64,000 bases of DNA. It comes from Calycina herbarum. Taxonomy: Eukaryota; Ascomycota; Leotiomycetes; Helotiales; Pezizellaceae. Below are positions 1-12,524 of the stretch, one piece after another. Numbering within the stretch: position 1 is the first letter of the stretch; each line of letters opens with the position of its first letter. Below the pieces are notes generated by a model that saw nothing but the letters and a program-made list of their open reading frames with translations, did not search any database and had not been told where the DNA came from. The stretch covers positions 1 through 64,000 of the forward strand of contig LLEY01000066.1 in assembly GCA_001414485.1 (NCBI GenBank). Direction: 5' to 3'. Made by a program: the position numbers and the translations under genes.

Positions 1-16
1 CTCTTAAAAACCCAAC

Positions 17-2826
17 TCAATGAGTCTTAACACTCGCCCCCCCACTTCCCCTAGAAGCCGCATACCTCTTACTACTAGGCCTCTGCGGTTCCCCAACATA
101 ATGCAGCGCCGGAACAGTCATACCATACAACTCCGTCTTCCCCTCAGCATCATGTTGATCCTTCTCAACTCTAATACAAACATCCAAACTGCCATCCGTT
201 TCCCTCCCATGCGTGTCAACATTCGCAGCTTTATGAGTAGTGCCCGCATCCACTTCCCCCTTGTGAAGCCACGAATGGCCATCTTTCACCTGAGCGATCG
301 CAACAGGTTCGTTGGGGTTGGGTGTGTTATCAACATCAAGCCCATTTCCGTTAGGAGCGAGGTGGCCGTTGGATTGAGGGACAGTGCCGTGAGAGCTGTT
401 TTCGGTGATCATGGCCCAGTTTCGGGAGGGCATCGTGACCTGGTTTGAATTCGCGGTTTTACTCGAGTTACCGGGGTCTTTGTTGAAGAATTTCATCAGC
501 GTCTCGTCGGTGTGATGATCCAGGTGATGTAACTTATTTCTCCTCGCCAGTAGATTCGCAACTGCTTGTGGCGGAGGCTTGTTTACAATGGCTGAGGAGA
601 TGATGTTTACCATGTATCGGTGGTCGCTTGCGATAGGGATGTTGAGTTTAGGGTTCGAGTAGAACCGTCCGACGGCTGCGAGATGGACGTCCCCGCCGAG
701 AATGCTGATGCGGACCGAGAATTCGGATGCGAGTTCTTGCAGTTTGTGGACGAGCATTTGGCGTTCGCGTTTGTGGGTTCGGGCTGTGTAGTGGTCGTCT
801 AGGTCGTCAAGGAGATCGACGCTGCCGTCGAAGTGATTGAAGAATCCGCCGCCGAATCCGAATCTTTTGTTGAGAAATTTGATGGGGGCGATTAATGGAC
901 TGGAGAAGATGTTTTCAAGCCATGTCAGGCGCTGCGATGTGTTAGAGGGGTGCATTAAAATAAGGGGAGAGTGGAGACTTACAGGATAGGCGATTGGAAT
1001 TCCTAGGAGGACGATGAGATGTTGAATAGGCATTGAAGATGCTTTGGCAGCCCCAAGCTCTTGACGGAGTCTGTCGACAATGATGTCGTATGTCTCGGGG
1101 TAATTGACTTGGTGTCGAGTTCGCTAATTGTGTCAACAAATGACCGCGTTACAGACTTGGGAGTTTCTTACCTCAGTTCTAGCATCAATACCGAAAAAGG
1201 CAATCCTTGCTCCCAGTCTAGCATAGATACTTCGAGAGTGGTCTACTACGTACGGCTAATACGAAATTAGTTTATTGGGAAAGGTGTATGCAGACATATA
1301 ACTTACCCCTGGCTTGCTACCAATGATGTAACTAGAGTCAATAGTAGGTTCGTTCAGAACAAATGTGTTTTCAAGTTGTCTAGAATCAAGACCAACTCCT
1401 TCGTGCCCGGTGGTTTGGGGAGCGTCTGTTTGAGGTCAGCAGTGTATTTTGAATCATCAGAAAAGCCCAGCTTACCAGTAGTGTATGTAGAAGGAGGCGG
1501 CGCAAGATGATGTTGAAAGAGAAGGTAATATTTGTTTGCCACACCACCGATACCTCTAAAAATAGGGCATCTCATGAATTCATCAACATAAGAACCGAAT
1601 CCGTCGATAATGTCATGATCATCCCATAAGTTGAGCTGCGCGATTTGCCCATTAGCGCTGGCGAAAGGTTCCTGTCCGTACCATTTGATGTAATTATTGA
1701 CGTAGTATTCATCACAGTCTCTTCTCAGTGACTCCGGAAATGGAAATTCTCTTCTCTTCTTAGGATTGCTAATATCAGTCCAAGGTCGTAGAGGCCCATT
1801 AACACGAATCCCATCATTGTAGATTTGATCGCCTCCTCCAAGCATGACGTGAAATGGAGTAACTTTGTGAACTCGGTTGACATCGTTCCAAAGACATGGT
1901 CCACTCCACGCTTCCTCGTCTGTTCCCACACTGAATCCATTACAAGAATGGAACATGATTCTCATCGACTCGGTAATTGCTGGTATGAAAAAGCTCTGCT
2001 TGTCTGTCTTTTTGCCCTTTGTAAAGTTCAAGCCAGAAATTGTGTACTCGCATTGGATTTCCGACTGTTGCATAGGTACTTGCAGATCGAATCTCCAGAA
2101 TGTATTTGAGGGATCAGAGTAGAGTCTCGTTCCGTTGACAACCGCCTTCCATGGCGCACCATTTCCGTTGCTTTGTCCATTGGAGAAAGATTGGCCATTT
2201 GGGACTTCGGCGGTTGTAGGTGTATTGAAACTGCCATAATCCACCCCATTGACAACCGCGTCTTGTCCATTTGCGCCAGTATTTCCCCCAGAAGTTGCCG
2301 CGGGTATCTCGTATTTTCCAGCTGACCCAGAGGACGACCGAGTTCCAACAATTCTAACAGTTAATTGAGGAGTGACTGGGCTCTCGCCGGAGCCCCCGAA
2401 TTTGGTCACAACCAACACACTCCCGAACCATGTATTATCCTCCATGCGCCTATAGTTCAACAATGGGCCGCATTTCACTTCCAGCGCCATGGTATGTGCT
2501 TGTACAACTCTCTCTTTTGGAGACCCCTCATTCTGTGCGCTCGAAGTTTGTACACCATTTGCGTGGGGAACATTTCCAGCAACCATTAAAGGTTGGTATT
2601 TTCCAGGCGAGCCAGGCTTTCCACCAGCTTCGGAGGAGTCGATTCTTGCGGAATTCAAGAAGTTTGCTAGGTCTTTCGAGTCGCTTCGTTGATCGGCTTC
2701 GCGCGGAGTGACACTGGCATGGCGGAGGAAGGCTGAGGATTCTTGATGTCTCCAGCGTGTCTGCGAAGCGTGTGTATCTGGGTGATCGGGGCCGTGGAGA
2801 ACATTATCAGCGTAATGTGCAGCCAT
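17..2826 (-). CDS. PhoD-like metallophosphatase domain protein, 5 exons, 869 aa
   Basis: Exons (minus): 2826-1476, 1425-1307, 1255-1172, 1123-983, 931-17. All introns are 48-51 bp with GTAAG-type donors, and the spliced length is 2610 nt. The phosphatase core shows GGGDQIYND near residue 332, LWDDHDIIDGFGSY near 402 and ILGGDVHLAAVGRF near 643. These are the metal-binding Asp/His motifs of the PhoD-like phosphatase family (phosphomonoester or phosphodiester hydrolysis). The N-terminal ~250 residues are Gly/Asn/Ser-rich and look disordered, and the C-terminal ~150 residues are low complexity. I see no signal peptide or membrane segment, so an intracellular enzyme is inferred; the true substrate is not visible. 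The ATG at 2826 opens the only long frame. The stop lies 17 bp from the window edge, so the gene is complete. Confidence 0.9.
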
Positions 2827-4496
2827 TCTGAGAGTTGAGTTGAGTTGAAAGAGGGACGGAGGAAGTGCGCGCGGTCGAGAGAGGTGTGCGCAATGTCGGT
2901 GTTTAAAATGAAGGTAATAGAATCGCCAGCTGGTGGCTTAGTCGGGTCGGTGTTGGAGATCGTTGCAGATCGAGGTGGATGGTGAGAGGTGTACTAAGTA
3001 CGGCGCAAGGGAGGTACGAGGAGCTGTGCCACGTTAAAAAAAAAAGGTGAATGGTACAGGAAGAGGAGGGCGATTCAATTACACCCCAAGTGAAGTCAAC
3101 ATTCACATAAGTTTCCCAGTTGTACTCGGCTTGAACTCCAAAAACCTGGCCATGCGATCAGCCAAGCTTGCCAAGAGGTGAAATGATCAGTTGAAGTGGA
3201 GTATCTGCGCTGTAAGTGTCTGAGTAAGTGGGGAAATATAATCTTGTAATTGGTCAGTTCTAAGATGCAGGGTAACTACAGGGATTATAGCTCCCTTCCG
3301 CACCCTGAAAAGCGCAATGCTTCAGCCGACTCGGGCAAATCCTTGAGAGCAGAGATGAAACAATTCCCCAAGTAAATAAAGAAAGTAAACAAATCTGTGA
3401 ATAAAGAGAATAGCAATCCATTCAAATACTTAACGAACCTATTTTATAGAACCAATCAGTAATAATTTTCATACACACAATTACAATAACTACGGGTATG
3501 TATTTTGTAAGAAAAATAAAATGCGGCTAGCAAGTCCAACCTATGAATGCATGCCACAAGCTTCAGGATAGGGGAACGAGAACGAGGAAAAGCAAAGTAA
3601 CTTTCATGATGGGATGAAAAAGTCCCGTACTCCAAACTCTAGCTACAAGACGTCACGAATTTATTTTGCCCGAGGATTGAATTTACAGGTTGTTTAACTC
3701 AATAAGAGGTTGTCCTTCAACATACACCTGAACACCCTCTATTGAATTTAATGATACTAGAATATCCATAAAAACATATTCATCGTCCAAGAATGAGAAG
3801 AACAAATTTTGGCTGTCATCATCCTCTTTCAACTAAACTAATCCTCCTTGTACGGGATACAAATTTGTTTTTCGGTTGTACGCTGAACGGTAGCTCTGCA
3901 TGCTGGCGAGTTGAATTAAGATGGTATGAGGGCAGGATCATGATCTCAAAGTAGTGGCAACTGCAAACTTACTCAATTCATTGTCGATCAAGACGCCCGT
4001 TTCAAGCTCTGAGCTACTTGCTCAGCTTCTAGTCATACCTTCTATGAAGGAAGATAGCAAGCGTTTCAAGAATTCGTGACTGTACTCTAATTACCTAGGG
4101 ACCTTCTCTATAATATTTCTAGAAGAAAAGGGGTATCGACTTCCTGTTGGAGCAGAGTTGTCAATTATGAATTCCTGTACCATGGGGTACTTCGAGGTAC
4201 ATGCGCTTCTGATTTTGGAGTTCCACTCTCTTCTCAAAATCTCCTCTCTTCTTTCCTTGGATTGACTGTAATCACAGTTTCACTCGCAGTAGTCGCCGTA
4301 TGAAAGGCTTCTCGCTAAATCGTAAAAGTGTCCATTAACAGTGGTATGGTAAAATACATCGTCAATACCCCTAGATAGCCCTCCACTCGAATGAGGTGGC
4401 AGATAACCTGCCTGCTTCCAGTAGTACAGTCGCTTCCCCCCATTTTGTTTGCGCCGATTCGATGACTGAACGACTCCCAAGTTTCCGAAATATCAT
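2827..4496. other. Intergenic region, no gene seen
   Basis: This 1.67-kb AT-rich stretch lies between the start of the PhoD-like gene and the stop of emp24 (both minus). It should hold the promoter and 5' leader of the former and the 3' UTR of the latter. A 66-codon open frame at 4280-4480 has no recognisable domain and sits directly behind emp24, so I do not call it. Confidence 0.6.
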
Positions 4497-5270
4497 TTAT
4501 ACAACTCGCTTGACCTATTAAGCCAAATCAATTACCGGCTCAGAACTCCATGACGTTCGGAACTGTTCTTGCCTACCTCGAAGAATCTCTTCAACCACCA
4601 AACTTGGAATACACCTTCACCTACTAAGACACCCATCTGGAAGATACTCCACCACTTGACTCTGCCGTTGGTACTTTCTGCGGTGTTTCGGTGCGTTCGT
4701 TCGCGGACTACGATATATGATTGTTCGTCCTTGACTTGGGAGAGAAGTTCGGAGAGTTGTCGAACTAGTTGGTAGGTTAGCTTGAAAGTAGTTGGCGCTG
4801 CTATTTTGGTTTGACATACCCTCCGCCTCTAACGGATCCGATGGTGCCTCCGCTTCTGGTACATAGACGATACCGTGTACATTAAAGGAGACGTCCTTGC
4901 TAGATGCCGACCAATGTTCGTTGCTGAAGCAGTATATAAATTTACCATCGTGGTTCGCAGTGAAAGAGTGGTCTCCGTTTGATACTGATCGTTCGTGGGT
5001 TTCGTATTTTCCGTCTGGATTTTGAATCTAGACCAGTTAGTACACGGAAAAGGAGTAGTCGCAGAAGCTACCAACCCAGAAATCGATATCCAGATTTCCG
5101 GCACTTCCAAATTCCCTATCTCCGACTTGAAACGTCACCGTCATCTTGTCATCCTTGTGAAGGCTTTCGTGGAAACACTCTCTCCCGTGCGCTGCAAGCT
5201 GGATGTTATGTGCGAGTGCAGCGCCTAGGAAACTGCTAGCCGCTAGGAGAATTGAACCGGAAAATCGCAT
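4497..5270 (-). CDS. emp24: Emp24-type p24 cargo receptor of ER-Golgi vesicles, 4 exons, 202 aa
   Basis: Exons (minus): 5270-5076, 5027-4820, 4764-4577, 4514-4497; spliced length 609 nt. p24 proteins cycle between ER and Golgi in COPII and COPI vesicles and help load GPI-anchored cargo. Residues 1-21 form a cleavable signal peptide ending ALA before HNIQL. A GOLD domain follows with conserved cysteines (GREC... and YCFSNEH...). Then comes the p24 signature VKDEQSYIVVRERTHR ... STNGRVKWWSIFQ, a C-terminal membrane segment, and the cytosolic tail LKRFFEVKRVV with the FF and basic residues that bind coat proteins. The start is the ATG at 5270; the open frame upstream of it lacks an ATG. The last exon is only 18 nt: without the final intron (4515-4576) the tail would read into unrelated sequence. 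The gene is divergent from arf1. Confidence 0.93.
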
Positions 5271-5917
5271 GTTGACGGCGAAGGGTTGCACCAACGGTTT
5301 GTGAATCGAGAGCTAGACGTAGAAGAGATGCGGACTCGTGGTGTTGCAGAGGTCGTCGTCGTCGTCTTGGTCTTGACAGGTTGTCCAGTTTATTGGTAGT
5401 GAAGGCAGAAAAGGGAGTTGAATTGAGTCGCGTTGCGGCTCGTGCTCCGATAGGCTTAGCGTGGGCTAGTTAGCCTTGAAAGCCCACTCAAGAACATCGC
5501 TGTCCTTCTCAACACCATCTTACCGACTATCACACTCCTCGCTAATAACATCACGAACATCTCCACCGGGTCATTGTCGACCTCACCACTAGATTGTAAG
5601 TCTCTCTTTGCTTATTATCTGTTCAGGAGTCGTCATTCCCGCGGTCTTAGCTGGGTTGAGGGGAGGCGTTGCGCAACGCTGCCTGGAGTTCTCAAGACGA
5701 GACCGCTATTGCTTCCATGGCAGCCTATCTCGTCCCAGCATCATTCGGACGCTGGTGAATCCGTGCATCTGTCCTCTCTTTAGCCTAGCATATAACGCGG
5801 CGGTACCTGCTTATCGTCTTTGGGGCGCCATACTGATTGCTTGTTATCCTATAGGATCATACATCGCAAGAGCGAATCCCACACCACCCTCTACCCAAAC
5901 ACCCACATCCCGCAATC
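5271..5917. promoter_or_regulatory. Divergent promoter region of emp24 and arf1, with probable 5'-UTR intron of arf1
   Basis: This 647-bp interval is shared by two divergently transcribed trafficking genes. A GTAAGT donor at 5596 and a CCTATAG acceptor ending at 5854 could bound a ~259-bp intron in the arf1 5' UTR. The interval around 5500-5600 is pyrimidine-rich, as often seen near fungal transcription starts. Short open frames inside (5574-5946) cross these splice signals and look non-coding. The intron is inferred from the signals alone. Confidence 0.45.
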
Positions 5918-6634
<717 letters not shown>

Positions 6635-7674
6635 ATTTGGCATACTCACACCAATCCAAGTCACAATTGTCTCGAGATCCCCCCAGACCAAAAAACAACG
6701 TCCATATCTCAAACCTCTCCTCAATATCAGCCATCGGTGCTCTTCCTCATCTATTCATGTCTCTTCCAGCAGTCCACGTTCATGAGAGGCGCAAAGGGTG
6801 GTTTTTGTACGATGAATTGAAGGCTCCTGCGGCTCCCCCTGGCTGGTGTATTTGGCCTCTGGTTGGGGTGGAGGCCCAAGGAGCTTTTTCTCTTTTTATT
6901 TTTTTCGCGCGTTTACGGTCTATTACCTTTTCTACGTCTGGCCTTGCAATCTTGTGTTTCAGCATGGTATAAAAGCAGACGATAGATGGAGGATCATGGT
7001 AGTCTAGTCCAAATTGATCTTACATTAGAAAATACATGATTCTCCCTTTTTTTCTTTTGAATGTTGTTCTGAGTCTTGAATGGGGTCGGAGGTAAGCGGT
7101 GGCGGTGTGGCGACTTTTTTGGAGCCAGTGGTTCAAGGATCAGGTTGCTAGGGGCTCGAGAGCAAAACATCAGCTTCTTACTCCAGTACAGGTGACATTG
7201 CAAACAAAGAGGGTGAATTTCTTCCAATTGGCAACAGGTGACGAGGTGTCATTATTGAAATGTCTTTTCTGATTGGGTCCTCGTCTCAATCCGACGAACA
7301 GACCGCCAGGTGCTTACTCCAGTACTCGCAATTTGTTTGGAAATTGTTTCGATTTTATACCTTTCTATTGGACCGTTCACTCCAAGTTGGCACGGGGTAA
7401 GTGGTGACTTGGATGTTTCGTTTTGAGGGACCCCAATCTTTCCTGGGTTTGGGGCTCCAGGTTGTTTTTCTGATGAATTGCGGGGTAAAATATTTATCCA
7501 AGCTCCTGATAGCTTGAAGATTCACGTTTTTTACAGCAAGAGATTGAAATGCATATGAAATATTTTGTTCGGTTTTCTGGGTTTTCGTATTGGTACAATC
7601 CTCCTTTCGAGGTTTACTTAAACACCCCCTCCTCCCTTCCCTTCCCTCCTCCCCACCCACTGCCCTCTCACAAC
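6635..7674. other. Convergent intergenic region, no gene seen
   Basis: This 1.04-kb stretch lies between the stops of arf1 (+) and the glutathione transferase gene (-) and presumably contains both 3' UTRs. Open frames inside it are short, in several phases, and have no domain signature. Pyrimidine runs at 6880-6910 and 7620-7660 are the only notable composition. Confidence 0.6.
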
Positions 7675-8816
7675 CTAAGGCGCGGAAAACTTATACTCAT
7701 ACTTCGCCTTCGCCTCCTCTAAACCCTCTCTAACTTTCTCCTCTGCCTCCTTGAAGCCTTCCTCGCTTGAGAGACGCTCGACGTAGGGATCATTGTGCAT
7801 TTTTCCTGGGAAGGGGATCGCGAGACCGGCCTGTACTGCTGGACGAGCGTTTATTGTGGACCACCAACGGTGGAGGTTGGGGAATTGTTGTTTGAGTTGG
7901 GAGGGGGGGAGTCCTGCGAGGGCGGAGAAGTTGGTCCATGAGAAGGATGCTATGTCTTGGAAGTTGTCAGTTTGGGATTTTGGTGAGGGGTTTGAGGGGA
8001 GGGGATATGGGGGGAGTAGCTAAATAGCTTACCAGCAATGGAATATTTTCCTCTACCTGGCCCTACGAGGTAATCACGGTCGGCGAGTTGGATATCGAGG
8101 ACTCCGTAGAGACGCTCTGTTTCTCCTACGTAGCGTTGGGTTGGGTAGGGGATTCTCTCTTTGGAGAAGCGGAGGAAGTGGTTTGCTTGGCCTTGCATTG
8201 GTCCCTTTTATTTGTTAGTCTTGTATTCATGAATAGGTATCGAATCACATCACAATGCAACTTGGGGGAACTTTCAAATGGGAGAGGGGAGGAGTGGAAG
8301 TAAAGGGTAAAAAGAAACACATACCAAACCACCATGCTGCCAAGCAACCCACTGCTCAACCCGACTCTTATCATCCTCATCCTCAAAGTTAAACTCATGC
8401 TCCGGATCATAATGTCTCGTCAAATACGCCAAAATAGCCGCCCCCTCAAAAACACTGAAATCCTTCCTATCGTGATCGACAATCGCCGGGATACGACCAT
8501 TAGGACAAATCTTCGTGTACCAAGGCTCCTTTTGGATATTCTCCATTATGTTTATGGCTTGGAAGGTGTAGCTTTTTCCGTATTTGGCTTTTAGCTCTTC
8601 GAGGAGGATGGAGGCTTTGTGGCCGTTGGGAGTTCCGAATGTGAGGAGCTCGATTCCTGAGGTGGCTATGAGGCCTGTTGGGCGGGGAGTTTCGGTGGCC
8701 ATGGTTCGTGCTGGAATTGATTTTATGCTTGGGATTGAAGGTTTTGTGGTTCTTTGGGTCAGAAGTCGTGTTGTTGTTGGGGAGAGTCTTTGGAGGGGTC
8801 TTAAGAGGTTGAACAT
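7675..8816 (-). CDS. Glutathione S-transferase, Ure2/GTT type, with probable mitochondrial leader, 3 exons, 314 aa
   Basis: Exons (minus): 8816-8325, 8204-8033, 7955-7675; spliced 945 nt. The enzyme would join glutathione to electrophiles or reduce peroxides. The N-terminal thioredoxin-like domain starts near residue 50 ([21 protein letters not shown]) and includes the cis-Pro motif [10 protein letters not shown] and [16 protein letters not shown]. The all-alpha C-terminal domain has [10 protein letters not shown] and the region [22 protein letters not shown] matches the Ure2p-like class. The first 38 residues are rich in Arg, Ser and Thr and almost free of acidic residues, like a mitochondrial targeting peptide. 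A second ATG (MATETPRP) would give a cytosolic form, so dual targeting by alternative start is possible. The intron choice for exon 3 (acceptor CCAAG) restores the conserved DIASFSW frame. Confidence 0.9.
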
Positions 8817-8900
8817 GGAGATGAGGGGAAGGAGTTGATGGATAAATGGTGGGGTTGCCTTTTATAAATTTTCAGGTGGTCTTTCAGCTTTAGGTGGGTT

Positions 8901-8996
8901 ACACTACTATCCCTAATTACATTGTACGGTGCACAGACATTTGCCATACTAAAACGACCGTGCGCATACAATGTAATTAGGGGGGGAGAGTAGTTT
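8901..8996. repeat. Short inverted repeat (MITE-like hairpin)
   Basis: Arms CCCTAATTACATTGTA (8911-8926) and its perfect reverse complement (8967-8982) enclose about 40 bp. The homology continues less perfectly outward (ACTACT... at 8903 against ...AGTAGT at 8989). It lies in the promoter side of the glutathione transferase gene. The size and shape suit a tiny non-autonomous element or a stable hairpin. No clear target duplication was identified. Confidence 0.6.
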
Positions 8997-9204
8997 GATC
9001 ATAGAAGTGAAAGACTTTGGTTGTTAATTGGGTGCTTGGAAATCAGTTGTTTATAATGGAGGTACAATCGTGGGGTGGATTTGTCATGATGTAATTGCGG
9101 GTTTCCGAATCCCCGAAAGCTTCTTGATAAGGCGATGCACAACGAAACACGTTTTGTAGAAAAAGAGAAAGAGAAAAACATTTAGGTTACAAGTAGCTTT
9201 CCAT

Positions 9205-10352
9205 CTATATCCCATTCATCATTAAATGATGCATCAACCTGGGCGCAAGGCCCCCGAGGATCATCCCGATGTCCATCATCAGTCCCCACAAAGCAAAGTG
9301 CTGGGGATTATAAACTGACTTTATTAGTACAGTAATAAAAGAAAAGACGGAAAACACTTACATTTGTTTCGACGGGGTAGCAAAGTCGAAGCAAAAGGGA
9401 TAAGGATTCTTCCCCAAACAATACCGAGATTGTACGCTCGAAATAATATCGTATTTAATTTCCGGTGGAATCTGTCATCAACAACAACAAATGTCTCTAC
9501 AACTTGTTTGAGGAATTCCAAGAGGTTTTCAATATGTATCTCTGCGTCTGGTTGTTTATCCTCATGAATTAAACTCTCGGTACTGTAGAAATCTGGAGAG
9601 AGGCTCGCGCAGGCGTATGCACGACACTTTTCCCAAGCCCATTTTTATATCGACTTTCTTCTTCCCTTTCATAATTTTGAGGCTTCAGTTTTTTGTGGTT
9701 ATTTAGTACCTCGAGAGTAAGACCTGCTAGGTTCGGCGAGAGTAAATGGAAGTGAGGGTTTCCGATATCTTTGTAGATGGCTATTGTGGCAATATGATAG
9801 ATGAGAGGTGGTGGACCAAGCCTGCGTGTCGAGCACTTTCTTCTGGGTGGGAGAGTAAGGACCATACTGCTGTCCAGTTTGGTTTTATGAAGGGTTTTGA
9901 GGGGGTTGAATATAAGTCTACTCCTCTCCACTGCGATGAATTAGCGTATGATTTTCTAGTTGAATCGCGAGCTGAGGGCTGTAAATATGACGAATATGAC
10001 GAATGTGTTGTGCCAATGCTTCAGGATCTGGCTGGGGTTTGAATGTGCTATTAAAAACTAATGAAAATATCGAAGATGCTATCATTCGGAAACGACCTGT
10101 AGCCTGCGACGGTGCGAGGAGAGTGAGCATTTTGTTTTCGAGTTCATCATATCCCTCTGGCTGAGGTTCCCATCGAATACGGTCTGGGAAAGTAGTTGCA
10201 ACTTCAAAAGGGGGAGAGCTGGTCGATGGAGCTGGATCCTGATTTGAACGGAGGTGACGGAGCAAGAGCTATGTAACAATTGCTGTAGAGAAGAGGGTGA
10301 AGACGAAGACAGCTACAATTGAACCTGCGAGGACTGAGGTGGTCACAGACAT
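9205..10352 (-). pseudogene. Multi-exon gene for an unknown membrane-anchored protein, probably disabled
   Basis: Several frames read like real protein but do not join cleanly. From the ATG at 10352 a 27-codon frame encodes a membrane helix (SIVAVFVFTLFSTAIVT), then meets TAG at 10271-10269. The same frame continues as LLLRHLRSNQDP... to about 9920. A different frame from about 9990 to 9800 reads GVDLYSTPSKPF ... WSLLSHPEESARHAGL. A third, at 9800-9715, reads IYKDIGNPHFHLLSPNLAGL. A phase-0 intron (GTACTA...GGAAAAG) could join it to CRAYACASLSPDFYSTESL ... LLEFLKQVVETFVVVDD. A clean intron (9315-9361, GTAAGT/AG) then leads to the last exon, which ends at 9207-9205 (LMHHLMMNGI). The C-terminal half is convincing. 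The front needs one stop read through and one or two frame changes with only weak splice sites. Decay, assembly error or unusual introns remain possible. Family not recognised. Confidence 0.45.
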
Positions 10353-11085
10353 TGTGGGGGAATGGAAATTATGTAGAGAGACTTGAAAATCGGAGAAGTC
10401 TTGAAGTACTCGTTTAAGTGTTGCAAATAAGATGAGAAGAGGAGAAGTTGGCTGCTCTTAATATAATTCTGTTTGCAAACGAGCATTACTCTGCGAACAC
10501 TCCTTTTCGTGTGACCAGAGTAGCTCTCGCACAATTGCAAATATTGTTCCGGGGGTTGGGGGAGGGTTAGGAGAATCAAAAAACCAACTCTCTATTTCTT
10601 TTAACCCTTCTCGGACAATGCTCTTAATTGCCCTAAACCGTTTCGTACAAGTGAATGCAGAGAGGATAGCACAGAGGTAAAGAAGTTCAATTGGTACAGC
10701 GGAATGAATTTAGAAGCAAACGCTGAGGAAAAGAAATTGCTTGAGATTAAGCAGTGAGAGATATTGCATGAGTATATCTTCAAGATGTACATCTTCAAAA
10801 TCTCACCCAAAGTGTTGTTGTAGTCTCTGAAGTTTGAGCGGGATATAAATTCCGCCGACTCCGACCAGGTCAATGAGCCCCACATTTTGGCGATCCCTGC
10901 ATGGCGGGCATGGAGCTGACTTTCTTAAATCCGTCTCTGCTCCATTATCGCATTCGCATACGGAATCAACTTCCACCTAATAATCTACGCCGTAAGCCTT
11001 CATAAACCCTTTCCTTTTCCCCCAAACTGCGAGATTCAAACATCTCTTTCCTCCTCTACATTCCTTCTTTGTTTCGTTCTTCTAG
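10353..11085. other. Divergent intergenic region
   Basis: This 733-bp stretch lies between the possibly disabled membrane-protein gene (-) and the NAPE-PLD-like gene (+). The last 100 bp before 11086 are CT-rich, as expected for a fungal 5' leader. A 94-codon minus frame (10601-10885) has no recognisable features. Confidence 0.5.
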
Positions 11086-12524
11086 ATGCGCGCGTTCTTT
11101 CGCAGTCTTCTCTGTCGCAAACACAAGCCCCCCTCTACGCAGAATAATACACAATCAAGAGCAATGTCGAGTGGAATGGCGGCTGCAATTGCCTACGCCT
11201 GTACTATGACTCCTCCGAGTGCTTTGGGGGCTGTACCAGAGGACTCCAAAGAAAAAGCCCATCATTTGAAAGGTGGAAAGGGATTTCAGAATCCGTGGCC
11301 GAGTTGGATTGATCAAAACCCGATGAAGATTGGTGGAGCTGTGGCGTGGTATGTTGGACATTTTCTTGGATGTTTGGCTTCCAAGAGCTTTAATATATCT
11401 TTCTCTCCCATTTTCATACATTTTGGGAGATCAAATTACTTCCCCAAGCCCTTGGAATAAATCCAATTGATCCCGAAGCAAGCTGACATCCCCCAAGGCG
11501 CGCATTATCCGGAAGATTAAAATGGCCCGACACCACCCCTCCACACGTTAAAGTCATAAAACCAGACTTCCTCCCCTCTCGAACTGCCTCCAACTCCCTT
11601 CGCGCAACATGGCTCGGCCATGCTTGCTACTATGTCGAATTCCCGGGTGGTCTCCGAGTCCTATTCGACCCTGTCTTTGAAGAACGTTGCTCCCCCTCCT
11701 CATGGATGGGACCAAAACGCTTCACCGACGTCCCCTGTGTGATCAAAGATCTGCCAGTCGTAGACATGGTAGTAATCAGCCATTCCCACTACGACCATCT
11801 TTCCCATCCTACCATCCTCGAATTACATAAACACCACCCCAATGCCCAATTCGTAGTTGGTCTAGGTCTCAAAAAATGGTTCATAGACAGCGGAGTCAAG
11901 AATGTGCAGGAAATGGATTGGTGGCAAGACGCAGATATTACTCTCTCCCCCTCATCAGGCGAGAAACGTATATCCACCGCTTCCTCCCAAGAACCACCAG
12001 CCACCTCCTCCACAGACATCACAGCACGCATCTCCTGTCTCCCCTGCCAACACACCTCCGCCCGCAGCGCCTTCGACCGAAACGTAACCCTCTGGTGTTC
12101 CTGGGCCGTTTCTTCAGGCGGAAAATCCGTCTGGTTCGGCGGCGACACGGGCTACCGCGCCGTCCCCGAAGTTCCAGAAGGCGAAGACGATTACGGCGAG
12201 AAATACGCTAATCTTCCTTCCTGTCCTGCTTTCAAGGAAATCGGACAATTCAGAGGACCCTTTGATTTAGGTCTTATTCCTATAGGTGCTTATGATCCGC
12301 GTCATATTATGAGTCCGATGCATGCGAATCCCTTTGATAGTGTGAATATTTTTGTGGATACCAAGTGCACGAAGGCTATGGGAATTCATTGGGGGACTTG
12401 GGTTTTGACTACTGAGGATATTTTGGAGCCGCCTATGTTGTTGAAGAAGGCTATGAAGCAGAAGGGGTTGCCGGACACGGGGGTATTTGATGTTTGTGAT
12501 ATTGGTGAGAGTAGGGATTTTTGA
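11086..12524 (+). CDS. NAPE-PLD / Fmp30-like metallo-beta-lactamase-fold phosphodiesterase, 2 exons, 429 aa
   Basis: Exons 11086-11348 and 11498-12524 (intron 149 bp, GTATGT...CCCAAG); spliced 1290 nt. The family hydrolyses N-acyl-phosphatidylethanolamines; yeast Fmp30 is a mitochondrial inner-membrane relative linked to cardiolipin homeostasis. Exon 1 carries FQNPWPSWIDQNPMKIGGAVAW, and the junction gives ALSGRLKWPD. Exon 2 carries WLGHACYYVEFPGG, LFDPVFEERCSP, the zinc motif SHSHYDHLSH (HxHxDH), CLPCQHTSAR, VWFGGDTGY, DLGLIPIGAYDPR and MHANPFDSV, all typical of this group. The first ~26 residues from the ATG at 11086 are basic with no acid (MRAFFRSLLCRKHK), suggesting mitochondrial import. 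MSSGM at 11164 is an alternative start. The splice phase is fixed by an in-frame stop just before the chosen acceptor. Confidence 0.9.
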
